Positions 1 to 12,756 of a stretch of 64,000 nucleotides of DNA are shown here, piece after piece (within the stretch, counting starts at the first letter, position 1; each line of letters opens with the position of its first letter). Made by a program: the position numbers and the translations under genes. This stretch comes from Pyrocephalus nanus (Eukaryota > Chordata > Aves > Passeriformes > Tyrannidae). The stretch spans positions 22,032,001 through 22,096,000 of the forward strand of contig CM076267.1 in the NCBI GenBank assembly GCA_038380795.1. Direction: 5' to 3'. Below the pieces are notes generated by a model, which was not told where the DNA came from, ran no database searches, and worked only from the letters and a program-made list of their open reading frames with translations.

Positions 1-24
1 GTGCGGACCTCTGAACGTGTGCAC
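1..24 (-). CDS. CHN1: CHN1 C1-domain exon, cut by the window edge
   Basis: The first 24 bases, read on the minus strand, give VHTFRGPH directly after the acceptor ACTCTCTTCCAG. These are residues 210-217 of alpha2 and the start of the phorbol ester/diacylglycerol-binding C1 domain; the first histidine is one of the zinc ligands of the HX12CX2C pattern. The exon begins in phase 0, matching the donor at 12504, so it is the exon that follows the shared exon in both isoforms. The remaining C1 cysteines and the RacGAP domain lie to the left of the window. The short length would make this weak alone, but exact residue continuity (VHNFK then VHTFRGPH) and a good acceptor make it secure. Confidence 0.93.
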
Positions 25-3000
25 CTGGAAGAGAGTAGCAGGAAGAAAAGTTACAGAAAATGACCCAACTATTTCATAGTATCAATGTGTCTAAACAGGG
101 CAGAATTCCTCTTTGAAGGCACCACATGCACTTGCTGGAAGCTTCCCTTTATCACTGCAGGAAAGGAAGAAAGGAGCTAAGAAAAATTTACCAACCAAGA
201 CTCTTGCAGACCCATGGAAAACAGGAGTTCTCCATCTCGAGCCATCCAGAGCAGCAGAACTGGGTCTGTGGGTGTCTGCTCCTAGACCACATGGGGCAGA
301 GAAGCAACGGCAGGGCGCAGCCCTTCTCCTGCCTCTCAGCATCCCTCTGTCTGAGCAGGATTTTGGCTGCAAGGTGAGGCTTTCGATGCAACCATGCAAG
401 AGTTCACCTTTCTGTTTAAAATGTCTTCTGCTATGCCCTCTCATCCATAAGGTACTGTGTGAAATGCGTAGGGGGCTGCAAGATTTCAGCTCAGGTGGAG
501 GGAGTCCTGCCAGGCAAAAATACCAGTGCCACACAGAAATACTGCAAATGCACTTAGAGACTTTCCAGGTTAGAATAACTCTAAAAGGAAATTAATTCTC
601 TTCAGACTAATGCTAAAATCCAAAATGGAAAAAAAGAATCCACTGAACCAGGAAAAAAACTAATTTAGGAAGGAAAAACACCCGATGCTGCTTTCATTCC
701 TGGCTCACATGCTTGTTACAAATCCTGCAGCCACCATTAACTGCTTCTAATTTTATTCTGATAAAGTTCCTGCTGTAGGAAACCACAGGATTCTTTGCAG
801 AGAAAATCATTACTTCCTTAGCCAGCATAAAAGGCTTTGAGCTGCTATTTAGAATAGACAGGCTGACAAAAAGAATCAGTAACTGATGATCATAAAGAAA
901 TGAAATTTGCAGTAAAATATAGTAAAAATGCTGTAGGCTTAAGTCACTCGGTTCTGCAGAGTTACTGAGAGGGTACTGGAACAGGCAGTAACTTCATGCT
1001 CGTGCACTGCCTGGCTGGATCAGAGCAGAGCAGAAGAGAGATGGAGCTGGTGGAAATGTGTGTTCCCAACATCCGCACAGGGCTCTGGTTACGAATACCG
1101 AAAGGGGAAGTGGCCTGACTGAGGTCCAAGGGTTGCCCACACCACTGACACATATGGCAGCTGGATCCCAGCTGACACTTGCCCCAACCAAGTGACAACC
1201 CAGAGCAATTCAGACCACATTTCAGGTTTGGCTAAAGGAAGGCCTGCAGCCTCCTGTGCATTTGCTGCCTCCAGAGCAGCAGTAAGGTAGATTGCTGTGA
1301 CAGCCTGGAAAGTTACTTGTGAAGTCACCAAGCAGTTCACATGCCCCTCTGTGCTAAGCCGGGCTTGCGATTGTCTCCAGGGAAGCATAATGGTGCAAAG
1401 TGAGGCGGAGGCTGCCTCCCCCGGCCCTGCCTGCTGCCGTCCGCACCCCCTGCCACGCGCCTTTGGAAGGTGCCATGTGCTGCACCAGCCCTCTGCTCCC
1501 TGCAGCTCCAGCTGACTTCTGCAAAGCAGACGATGACAAGATTGCTGGCAGCTGTGAGCTCCATTTTCTTTTTTCCTCTCACCACAAAGACATTTTTCAC
1601 ACCTTTCTCTCTGTTTCCCACCTGCACTACCCACATCCTCTTGGCTTTATTCCTCAGCCTTGAGTTTTTTATTCAGGCCTTTGGCAGTGGTTGCTTCCCA
1701 GAATAAGAACATTCTAATATCCTCAAGCAAAACACTGTGCTTTAATGTCTGCAGGACTAACAGAACTTTTTCAGGGGAAAAAAAGCGCCTCATTTCAGTC
1801 ACCATCCTTTTTTTGGGAGGAGTGTGTGTCAAAGTAAATTCCCTTCAAAACCCACTTATTTAAAATATTTCTCAATAATTCTCTTGTGGAATATTGAAAC
1901 AAAAAGTGACATTTCAAAAGTCAGGACAATAAATAATTTCTTTTCAGAACACTTCTCAGTTTTATAAGTTTTTTTATTTTGTTTTTAGTATCTCTGATTG
2001 CGGAGGGGGAGGGGGATTTTGTCTTGTTCCTTGAAATGATGACATTTTGACTTCTTTCCTTAGGCAGAACAAGAACAAATTCTGACACATTAATATTTCT
2101 CGCTAAATAAAAAGAATGATATTATCCTACCCTATGCCTCTCTGGTTGCTGATTTCAATTCATCAAATTTACCAAACGTGCTGTTTGCTGAAGCATTTCT
2201 AATGCTGTCCTTAGGTGCTGGGGTCCTAACATGGCCTCTCCAGAGCTGTCTCCAGCACTGATACTCACTAAACCTCAGATGTCCAGCCTCTAAGTGGCTG
2301 TTGTTTTAGCAGTGAACATCTTCTGCAGGGTCTATCACATCCCAAATCTGCCACTCCAACCTTTTGCCTCCATTTATATTATTACTAACTTTTTCTATGA
2401 CCTCAGTTTCTCTTATGTGTCTAATAACTATGATCCACCTAGATACACAAAAGAAATTGCCTTTCTACCACAGCCAGTTCCCCTGACATTACTCTGGTTC
2501 TCAGCTCACCTCTCAGAAGGGCTTACATGACTCATCATCAACTTAAAAATGACAAGGACAAAGCAGACTTTCTTCTTCCCTACCAACACTGCATGTATTG
2601 GTCATCCTTCACAAGACTAGGATTAACTTTGCCCTTCAGGACCACTGTTTCAGCATCATTAGCACTGTTCTCTCATCCCATGCAGCCAGGCTTCATCTGA
2701 ATACCAAAATGCCTTTCCATATCATCAGTTAGAAGATATTTCCAGAACCTGCTCTGCTTTATGCTGCCCCATCCAAATTACTCCTTCTTATCTGTTATTC
2801 TGATTGCAAACTCAAACAGATTAAAAGGTGAAGGTAAGTTTTCCTGTGTCCCATAATGCTCTACTTTGCTTCACCCTTTACGTGACATGCAGCAGGGAGG
2901 TTCTCTGGCAATATTAATCAAGAGGCCCAAAGGTCATGTTGTCTTTCCACCCCTGGTGTACATAACCCTGCCAGATGAGCTCTGAAGTCTCTTTTGGGGT

Positions 3001-6000
3001 TTCTAAGCAGTGTTGCCTTTTCCCAGAGCTCAGCGGTGCCAGAGCATCAATCTTCCCACTACCATGGAGTGGAACTGGACAGCTAACCCTGTACTGGTTT
3101 GAGTACACGCCATCTCTGGGAATTTAATCAGATACAGTAAGTGATGCCAGAAAATACTGAAAAATTGGTCTTCCGAGGTCAGAACAGTCTCTAATCATAG
3201 TTCTTCCTGGAGGGTGGGGCCTGGCAGCATGCTGAAAAGAAACACCTTAGCATCCCTTTGCTAGTTCAAGAGCCAGCACCTGCAAACAATACTGCATTTA
3301 CTACATGATGCTATTTAATACAGCATTCTGATTTTTATATTTAATTCCCCACTAAAAACCTGCCAAGCAACTTGCTTGCTTTCAAAACTTTAAGATGCTT
3401 TCCAGAAAATTTTCTAAAAACACACCCAAGAGAGTCCCAGAGATCCTGACTTAAATTGCAAGGGGTTTCTTTCCCCTTATAAAAAGAGCATCAGCCATAT
3501 GCAGATTTTACTGCCTTATAAAATGTGGGAGAGCAGGATTGCCAACCGTGGCTTTATATCTCCCAATCCTTCCATTCTCACCCCCACCCAAAAATCTTCT
3601 CTCTTTCCATAAGGCTTCAAATGGGAATGATTTTTTAATAAGAATTTGGAAAATGAGTGAGTGGGAGAACAAGCTGAACTGGTTTTAATCTTAATTCATA
3701 AAATTCCAAGGGAAAAATTCAATTTAAAAGAAAAGTCCAGATATTTTTAAAGGGCAATACCTGCTTCAAAAACTAGATAAAATACTATTACTAAGCTGTC
3801 CTGCAAGTCTGAGGTAAGGGGAGAGCCTCATATTGGATTTACACCTAGGCATTTCTATTTTGAAGTCTCCTGCAATACCAGGAAGGTATAACAACCATTT
3901 TACCACTGTGATCTAAGTAGGAGAACAGTTTTTTGCTTAGGCTTGAAAGATATTTTCTTATACAAAGGGGAAAATAGTGAGCTTCTGTGATTAATAACTG
4001 TTATAAAATTTCACTTACTTTTGTTTTACATTTAATTAAAATATTTCTTAGAAAAGACAAATTTTTAGGAGAATCAAATGAAAAATGATCCAGTGGCTCC
4101 GACAACAGATTATCCCACAAGCTGTTAACTCCTCAAGCAGATTTCTCATCATTATTTCTCAGGCTCTATAAAGGTCACTGTTGAAATTAGTTACCCATGT
4201 ATCTCATAACTCCACTTATTTTTTACATTTTTTGTTTTTTCCTAGCCAGTTATTCAGCTACTCTTAATTGCTATCTGAAAATCAAGAATGAGACGGCAAA
4301 TAATTCATACTCTTAACTGGGAGACTTTATATCACTTATCAAGGCAGGGAGGAAGAGAATGAGGGACTATCAGCAAAGTGCTGTGTAAATGTGATATGAG
4401 AGAAGTCGGTGAATTGGCAGAGCTTAACCCACTGATGGGAAGAAAGTAGGGCTGGATTTGAAAAACTGTGGTTATGGAAAATCAACACTGAGTACAAAAA
4501 CCAGAAGCGTTTGTGACAGTATCCAAAAAAGCCTTCCTTTGTTGAGAGGCTGCTGTCATGGTCTCCCTGAATGCTTGCTTCATGGGGACCCTGCTCTGTA
4601 CAGAGCACCTCTTCCACAGCTCTCCACACTGAACTCCTGGTCAGAGTAACAGGATTTAGAAAATCCAGGCACTATCATCTGTGGTGGGATAAAATACATC
4701 AGCTTGAAAGAGGATGGAAAAAAATACTGCTGATCTACCCTCTTGGGCTACCAGGGTCCTACATTCCAGGCAGAAGCCTTGCTGGTGCTTGGAGAGGAGA
4801 CCAAGTCAACCAGGGACTGAATACATGGCACACACCCAGTTTTGCACTACATGGTGCTCCAAAGGTACAGTTCTGCTGGCTATACTGTTTTTCAAACAAA
4901 TTCCCAAGGGTGATGGGACACTGCTGATGGAGGCTGTCAGCTCAGTGGTCCTAGCTGATTTGCAGCTCCACCAACTGAATTCTGACTGTTGGGACTGTAC
5001 CAAGCTTTTAATTGAATATGGGAGACACTGTAAATCTCAATTAAAACGATGAACTCAATCCATATTATTAATGTCTGTCTTCCTTGTCACAGTTGATTTT
5101 ATCAGGCACTGAGCATAATCTTGCTGGCATCCAATAGGCATGTCCTTTTTGTTCATCCCTCATCCAGACAGAGACTGCCTGGATGTGAAGGGTACAGAAG
5201 AGATATGAGTGCAAAAGTCAATCAACTCAACCATCAGTTTGGGTAATGCTTCAATTTAATCCTTTTATATATTATGATGATTAGACAGTGTCTCTAAAAC
5301 AAAGGTCTCAAGCACTCCGAATATTCCAGCACATAATATTTCTCCTGTGAGGAAAATATTGCTGCTGCTGAGTAATGTAAGAAACAAAAAGACAGCCATG
5401 ACAACCCATATGGCAGAGCTGTATCTGCAAGATAATTGCTTTCATGTGAAGATGTAACAGAAATGAATGTAACCAAGACCACCAGAACATACCTTTCTCC
5501 AAAACTAGGGCTGACTTTGACTAGTCCATCTGGGGTGGTAACCATAGGAAGCCAGCCTGGGACCACCCCAATGACTTTGTCCAGCAGCTCTTGAGAGGAG
5601 AAATGCTGTCAGAAGTCTCGTTCAGAGCATGAAGTATAAATAGCATCATTATTGCCAGTGGGCACTGACACGGATGTGGAGCAGGCCAACCTCCCTCCAG
5701 GTCCTCTCCCACTCAGAGCCAGAAGCGCTGTCATGTCTTGTTTAGTTTCTGGTTTTCACTGACTGTGTCAGCAGAGATGGGAACAACTGGAAATTGAGAT
5801 TAGGTTGTGTCCTATGAGCCAACGTGGCAAATAAGACTACCAGGTTGTTGGCTTTTTTGCTTGAAAATGGAATTAAAATGGCTACCTTCCTTTCAGGATG
5901 GAATAGCAGATTTTCTTTAAATTGATACTTGGAAACTGGAACATTTTGCATTTTATTCCAAGTCCAACTTACTCAATATATGTGTCCAAGCAAAACATTC

Positions 6001-9000
6001 TGAAACTTTACATTTTAATTCTGAGAATTTTATTCAATTTTCTGAAACTGGAGATGAAAATTAGTTCCCACACAGGAACTAATAAAACTGTTGGTGTGGT
6101 GGCAAGAAATTTCAGCTTAAATAAATTAAGGATTTAGAAAAAGTAATATTTTGCTATTTGGAATCTGCTTTGGAAAAGGCCTGGATTTTCAAAAAAAAGT
6201 AAAAAAGCAGCACAAAATAAATAGCCTAGGAGACTAAAATCCATCAACACCTAAAAGCTTTTCTGGCTTGAACTGTTCTATAATACTCTATCAGAAGCAA
6301 CAACATAGAGTTGATGAGGTTTTCTCAGAAGTTTTGTGGCAGTTTTCTTCCAAGTTATGTTCTCCAGGTATTTTCTCTGCCTTTGAACAATTTTTTTTCC
6401 CCTCAAGTACTAGGAGTCTAATAGAAACATCAAATTTCCTAAGGTTTTCTTATCTGTGGGAACATACAGTGACTCTCCCCAGGGACTGTGCTAGAGGCAC
6501 CCAGCTCTCTCTCTGAATATTCATTTGAGTGCAGTAGCTCAATTAAAGATATTTTGAAAATATGTTCAGTGCCAGGTCCATTCCTAATAAAAACCCCAGC
6601 ATCCTCTTTTCAGTGGAACTAGATCAATTTACCCCAAATCGGCATCTGCCCCAGTTTTCAGATCATCAGAAATAGAAACGAATTCACATTACAAGTCACA
6701 GAAAAATGGCTCTGCTTAATATAGTAACAGTTTGTTATAGTTTCTGGTCTTTTTGCAGTACTTTTGCATTTTCCATCTCCCAGTTTCCCAGTGTTTAGGC
6801 ATGGCTCTGCCAAGCAGCTCTTGTTAGAATAAGATGTGGCATGGAAGCAACTTGCTACCTTTTGACTACCAAAACACCAAGCACAGATACAATTGCACTG
6901 GTAAAATCCGGGCCAGGAGCAGGGCAGCTTATTTGTTTTAAGGAAGTGGTGCAAGTTTCACTGGCAGAGCAACTCTTGTTAAAATGAGCAGTCTCTCCAT
7001 TAAAGTGATGCTTGAGTCTGTCTATACCAGCAAAGTCATTGCAGTAAGGACTGATTCTCACCTGAACCTTCATTTCTTGTGCATATTTAAGGCTATACTC
7101 TCCAGTTACTTCTGGAAAAGCATCTTATCTCTACTCTGGAGCTCCCTTTCAGCCTTTCAGATGGGTCACCCTCAAAGAGAAAGCCAGGATGTTGCTTCAA
7201 TTGAGGAGGGAGCTGAGGAATCTCAACAAACAAGGCTCACCAGCATCTTGGCTGAGTTAAGTTTAAGCAACCATGGAAAAACATCTCTCCTCTCTGGAAG
7301 AACAGTTGGCTTGTAAGGGAATTATATTCTGAATGTTCACTGATTCAGCAAGCAGCAACTTGCAACTGTTATTTACTACAATTAATTGACTGTGCCGTCA
7401 GGCATTAGTAAGATAGTGACTAGGGAACAGCATGACAGTACCAAGTACTGCACAGAAACATAGCAAAAAATAGTCTTCTGGAGACACATCTATTTTGTGA
7501 ACCGTAAGAGCGAAATGAGACAATATCCTATGAAAAATGATGCATGGAAACACAGATTTCAGTCCAGCTCTGACAGGCACAGACACCTTCTTGCTTCAGT
7601 GAAGCACCACAGCAATAATCTAGGCAGAAGAGTGGGTTTATGCCTTGGACCACTGGCAGTTAGAAAACACCTGCAGGGTGTTCCACTGGCTCAAGTCATC
7701 AGGAGCCAGAGATGTCTGAAGGAATACCTGTAACCAGCCAAGGAAGCTAAAAATTCCCCGGGGTCCATGAGTCACAAAAGCTGGAGGGGAGTGAAAACCT
7801 TTAAGATGTTTTTGTCCAGGCTTATATTTGCCAAGTGATGAGGAGGTTATTGCACTGACTGACAAATTTCACTACCCAGGGTATTTCTTGCTGTTAATCT
7901 CAAATTTTCACTTTCCTCTTCCTTTTAAGCTATCATCCTGTAACTCCCAGCTAATGCTCCTTAACATTAACACTTTTTAAGCACAGTTTTACTGTTTTCT
8001 CCAACCCCACACAAACAACAGGCAAAGGAGAGAGGTCAGTGCCCAAGTCCAAAGCACAGCACCAGGTAGTGAAGAGAAGCAAAAGATATTCCCTGTCAGG
8101 TAGGGATGGTAGAAGGTATCTCATTAGGTGTATCTTCTGTTTTATCAGCAAAAAACTATGGGATTTAGAGGGGAGATGGAGAGATGAGGAGATGGAGAAC
8201 GGGAAAGTGCAGAGGATTGAGCAAGAGGAATCCTGTGTATTCACTACCCTAATAAACTGCCTCACCAGAGAGAGAAGATGGAGAAAACCTTAAACACAAC
8301 TTGGATTACCCTGTTGTGTAAGTCCTTTGGCCTAGAGCCCACCTCACACATGTCCCAACCCACATCTCCACTGAGTCCTCCTCTCAATAACCAACCTGTA
8401 ACATTTCAATCCACATGGCACCTTTCCACAGGCCCATTTTCCCCTCAAATTTGTGGTTCCTGCTGTTGCCTGAAGCTCCTTGTGCACCTGCCTGCCTAGA
8501 AGGTGTGCAGCTGCTTCCTGACTTAAAGTTCTTGAATAGACTAGATATCAGCTGGGTCCAGAAATTTGATTTTAATTTACAAGCTATCACAGTTACTGCC
8601 TTTTGGGGACAAGATAAGCATGTATGAGATTTAACAGGGACAATAAACAGTATTCTTACTGGGTTGAGGTGTAAAATAAATTTCAGGGAAAAACTAAGCA
8701 TGATTCTACCCTGTCTACTTCTTTGAACTTACAGAACTCTGTAAGTCTTCTGTTACAGAACTCTCCCCCATGATAAAGCTTCTTTTTGTAGGAAAGTAAC
8801 ACCACTGGCTTCAGCTATGCTCTTTGTCAAAGAGCATACCACAGGTCTCCCAGAGCTTCTAAGCAGAAGATGCTCTTGTTCATCTACATTGGGTGGAAGA
8901 ATGAGCACACACATGTCCACATGGATAATTTTGTACCAGAGAGTGTGGGGAAATTTATTCCCTAGGGTGGGTAAGAAACTGAAACAAAGAAAAAGCCTTT

Positions 9001-12000
9001 CTGTGAGAGAAGGTGGGGCTGAAATTTTGAGGACTGTGAAGTGACTGTCCTGATTTGGTCTAGTGATTCATTTTACAAGAGATCTCATTCGGTGTGTGGG
9101 ATTTCAGAAAAGTAGACTAAATGGAAGCAAAAGTAATCAAATATGCAAACAGAAAGACCCAGTCAAATCACACTCACAGTCCTAGCTCACCTTCAAATTC
9201 CATTATTCAATTAGAGCTAAATAAAATGCTGTGTCAAATAATGTCTCTTTCAGCTGATATATTTGAATTAATAGAAAATGAATCTTTTAGATTAGATTTA
9301 TAGAGGAGAACACAGAAATACTAATTTAATTTTTTTATAAATTTGAAAAGGTAAAAATATTCTTACAAATATTTTTAATACCTAGCTTTCATCCTGAGGC
9401 ACAGTAATTAAAAACTTAGTCAGAATTGACATTTAAAAATCATCATCCCTTTCTTTACTTATGGAGATCAATTTAAGAGAATTCAGCCACTGTATTTGCA
9501 TTTGAGATGTGCTCATGAGAGACCAAACCTCTGCAGTCAGAAGAATATTACAGAGCTGGAGATCATTACCGACCAGCTCTGCCCTCAGAGCTCCCTGTCA
9601 CCCCAGCTAGTCAGCCTGCTTCCTTCAGGCAGAAGACAACTCACATTCCAGGAGATTTAAATAAGATTAAAACCTCTCAAAAACCCCAGCTGTGTCAGCA
9701 CTCCTAGCAAAACTGTCTTTACATTCTTCTTTCAAACAACCCTTGGAGCGAAACATAGGTTAATAGATTTATTCAGGAACCCTCTCGATGATTTAAAAGC
9801 AGCTTTCATGTTCACCCCTCCCCCAGGCATCTGCACTCCTATGATGACCATTGCTACACTGTTTCTCTGCCAACGCGTTCCTCTACCTGAGCTTTGCTGC
9901 AGGCAACAGAGACTAAGGATTCAAACTTCACCTGTATTCCCACCTACCCACCTCAAACAGACAGGAGGTGCAGGGGTGGAGGGAGAACTGAGGTCTCCTA
10001 GCCTGTGGCCAAGTCTCTTGGGTGTTTGCTAACCCCATCCTGCCTCTGGAGTGACTGCTGCTGTCATCATCCCTTCTCCAAGACAACAGCGCTTATTATT
10101 GTGCATTAATGATTCTTCACTTCTCCTCTGCCAGGATGCTACAGCATTTCCGGTATAAAAGGATTTCCAAGCCCCCTTCATTTCTGTGACTAGTGATGTG
10201 ACTGATCAAAGAAGCAGCTGGGTCCCTATCTGTTGCCTTGTGCCTGCAAAACGAAAAGCAGATTAGCCGCAGAGGTACAAAGCAGCGGGAGTTCTCCTGC
10301 TTGCTGTGGAGCCTCTGGGGACAGCAGTCACTGTTGGTTAGCTGAACTAGATAAATTTATTTCATTTCTGGGTTGTTTTTTCTTGTTTCGTTTCAAAATT
10401 CTAGGTTGAGGACCCTGGGCCTGACACTTCCTTCCTTCCCACATGGGTGGCACATTTGCTACTTGGCAGGTGACCTAGGCGATTAGTGCAGACATTTTAA
10501 ATGAGGACATCTATACATGTGAGAAGGAAAATTTGACAGGTGCAAGGAATGATAAAGGAGAGAAGCACGTGAGCTAACAATGGCCATACATTTTAGATCC
10601 ATAACACAGTAATTACTAAGAGCTTATTTTTTGTTTTCAGTGTGAGAGTGGCCATATTTAGCGTTCATGAACGCCAGCAGCATTCCTTCAGCAGGTAGGT
10701 TCGTTGCAGCACACCCCTTAAGGTGGAAAGAGGTTTATCCCCTTCTACCTTTTTATAGCAAAAATTATCTATGTAAGGTGACTCCATTCCACTGACTGGA
10801 GAAAAGAGTTACTCCTCAAGGTATATTTTTCTGGCATCTCTATGTATAGAGGAACTACAGCACAACTACTGTGAAGAAAAAATCTGTATGGAAAGTTTGT
10901 GCTGTAGCTCTGACCTTGGAGCAGACATATAGGCTGTTTTTGAAAAAGACTGGAAAACTCACAGCTTCCAAACTTTCCATAAACAATTTCTGGAAGAAAA
11001 ACAAATAAACAAACCCAAATGAATGAAAATCAGGTGATCAGATTATTTTCAAAACAGATGTGTTTCAGGCTGTTAAAGAAAACAACGAGGGAATACAGAT
11101 GTGCACAAAATTAAATCCGTATTATCCTACATACACTCTAGTACATGGAAAATCACTATCTGCTGCCATCTGCAAGAATTATCTTCAAACTCTCAGGAAC
11201 AAACGAGACATGCAAGACACTGCATATCTTTAGGACACCTCAGGAGCCTGTGAAGAAATGCTCTGCATTTAACTGACAGCCAGGATTACTTGATGCCAAG
11301 TGTTCATATTAAACAGTTCTTACATACCATTTTGTACATGGTTTTCAATTCATGTTTTATCTAACAACTCAAATCAAACAAACCATCCTGATCACAGAAA
11401 GTTTCCACTTTCGGTGATTATCTGAACTTAAAAGACAAAAGGCAGTTTAATTAAAATCAAATGGAAGATAGGTAAATTTACATATGTGCATGCATGTGGA
11501 TATTCACAGATGCCCATGCATGTGATGGAAATCAAAACTGAAAATAGGAGACATTTAACAGATCCTTATATCATCAGATGCCTGTATTACATTTACAATC
11601 TGCCCTTTTCTTAAATAAAAGCTAAAGGCTTTTTTTTTTTACTTTAAAAATAAAATTTGGGCTTCAGATACTATATAAGAAGTTTGTACCATCATCTACA
11701 GGAATTCAGTATAACATCAATTTATTTAGTCCTACAATTAAAACTGCCCAATGCATTTGACCGCCAAAAGGTTAAATTACTAAATCCTTACAGGATGCTT
11801 ATTAGAGATACAGACATAAAACATGCATATGTTGTACTGACATGTCTCTCTCTTATCAAAGAGCATTGTTTATTTAAAACAATTAAAACAATAATTAGAA
11901 CCTACATAGAAAACTAAGTAAATTGTATTAAAACAGTTGCTCATGCCAGCAGTTTTAACAGCCCCGTGGTATAAGCCATGCTGATATCAACACACTCAAT

Positions 12001-12504
12001 TCATTGACACAGGAGAAAAGCCAGAAACTATGGGAAATGCAGAACATCTGCCCGATCTTACCTTCCGAGCTATTTACTAGCGACAAACTGAGATAAGATC
12101 GGTTTAATCATCTAACCACAGATCTAAGAGATATTTTGGCATCGTAAGTAAAACTGAACTACATTAATTTGGACTGAAAGAAAACTTTGCCAGTTTTTCT
12201 CAGCTTTAGCATCTCCCTCGGTATAACCCAATTCTAAATAAAAGAGGTAACCTAGATAAGGCAAATGTTATTGAAACAAACACATGCACAGAAACCAAAC
12301 AAGAACAAAGTCCTCGTTCTTCCGCTGGTATGTTCTAAAGATGCCTAATTGATTTAACGGGCAATGAGATTTAATTGCAGCTTTTAAGTTCCTAGAAAGT
12401 CACAGTCTGCATACATATGACTTCCTTGCAGTACCGGACCCATTTTAAAACCCAAGCCACAGTCTCTATGCCTGGAAAAGAAATTAAGTAGGAAAATTTC
12501 TTAC
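25..12504 (-). other. CHN1 intron between the shared exon and the C1 exon
   Basis: This 12.5-kb intron is common to alpha1 and alpha2. It begins with the donor GTAAGA at 12504 and ends with CTCTTCCAG at 25. It is AT-rich, with no exon, RNA gene or CR1 copy that I can recognise. Short open frames occur on both strands (for example around 110-600, 1090-1630 and 4570-5050) but none resembles a known protein or is bounded by convincing signals. Minor simple sequence includes a T run at about 11630-11640. Confidence 0.8.
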
Positions 12505-12582
12505 CTTGAAATTATGAACCTTCTCGTATTTTGGAACATGTTCATTTTCTTTCAGAGTTGCTCTTCGGACAAGCGATGTCAA
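12505..12582 (-). CDS. CHN1: CHN1 shared exon (alpha2 form), pre-C1 segment
   Basis: In the alpha2 transcript this is a 78-base exon of exactly 26 codons, residues 184-209, encoding [20 protein letters not shown] and ending VHNFK. The acceptor reads TCTTTGCTTATTCGCAG and the donor is GTAAGA; both boundaries are phase 0. These residues link the SH2 domain, or the alpha1 N-terminus, to the C1 domain. The same bases are also the 3' part of the alpha1 first exon, so this exon is the point where the two isoforms converge. The next exon, 12.5 kb away at the window's left edge, continues with VHTFRGPH in the same frame. Confidence 0.97.
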
Positions 12583-12756
12583 CTGCGAATAAGCAAAGAG
12601 TTTAAGAGGTTGCCAGATTGTCACGGACGACTTCCGAGCGCCCAGTTTCATGCCCAAGGCTGCGAGCAGCAGATCGCGCTGCCGGCCGTGCTGCCCGGCG
12701 CGGTGCCCCGCAGCGCCGCTCGCCCGGTGCGCTGCCCAGGGCTCCCTGGCCGGCAT
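12505..12756 (-). CDS. CHN1: CHN1 alpha1-chimaerin first coding exon
   Basis: This is the alternative first coding exon of alpha1-chimaerin, the isoform without an SH2 domain. From the ATG at 12756-12754 it encodes 58 alpha1-specific residues and then, with no intron, the 26 shared residues, giving 84 codons before the donor at 12504. With the 250 downstream residues known from mammals this gives the expected 334. The start is supported by an in-frame TGA 36 bases upstream (12795-12793), a purine (G) at -3, and alignment of MPAREPW with human MPSKESW. Residues 24-58, including [14 protein letters not shown] and [16 protein letters not shown], match my memory of human alpha1 closely. Residues 3-23 have drifted to Ala, Arg, Gly and His, in step with the GC-rich island. 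Alpha1-chimaerin is a brain-expressed RacGAP implicated in dendrite and spine pruning. The full transcript start was not determined. Confidence 0.95.
12583..12609 (-). promoter_or_regulatory. alpha2 3' splice site embedded in alpha1 coding sequence
   Basis: The last bases of the alpha2 intron read, on the minus strand, CCTCTTAAACTCTTTGCTTATTCGCAG: a pyrimidine-rich tract and a terminal CAG directly before TTG of codon 184. In alpha1 transcripts these same bases are translated as the end of its private region, PLKLFAYSQ. Choice between isoforms therefore follows promoter use: a transcript from the upstream alpha2 promoter has a donor to pair with this acceptor, whereas a transcript starting in the CpG island has none upstream and keeps the sequence. 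Confidence 0.85.

Noticed and set aside
4571..5052. Overlapping plus-strand open frames of 118 and 112 codons.
   Set aside because: No known domain, no consistent splice signals and no codon pattern; they lie in an intron of a minus-strand gene.
10640..10695. Exon-like arrangement on the plus strand: TTTTGTTTTCAG, then about 55 bases, then GTAGGT.
   Set aside because: The intervening frame resembles nothing known, and such pairings are common by chance in 64 kb.
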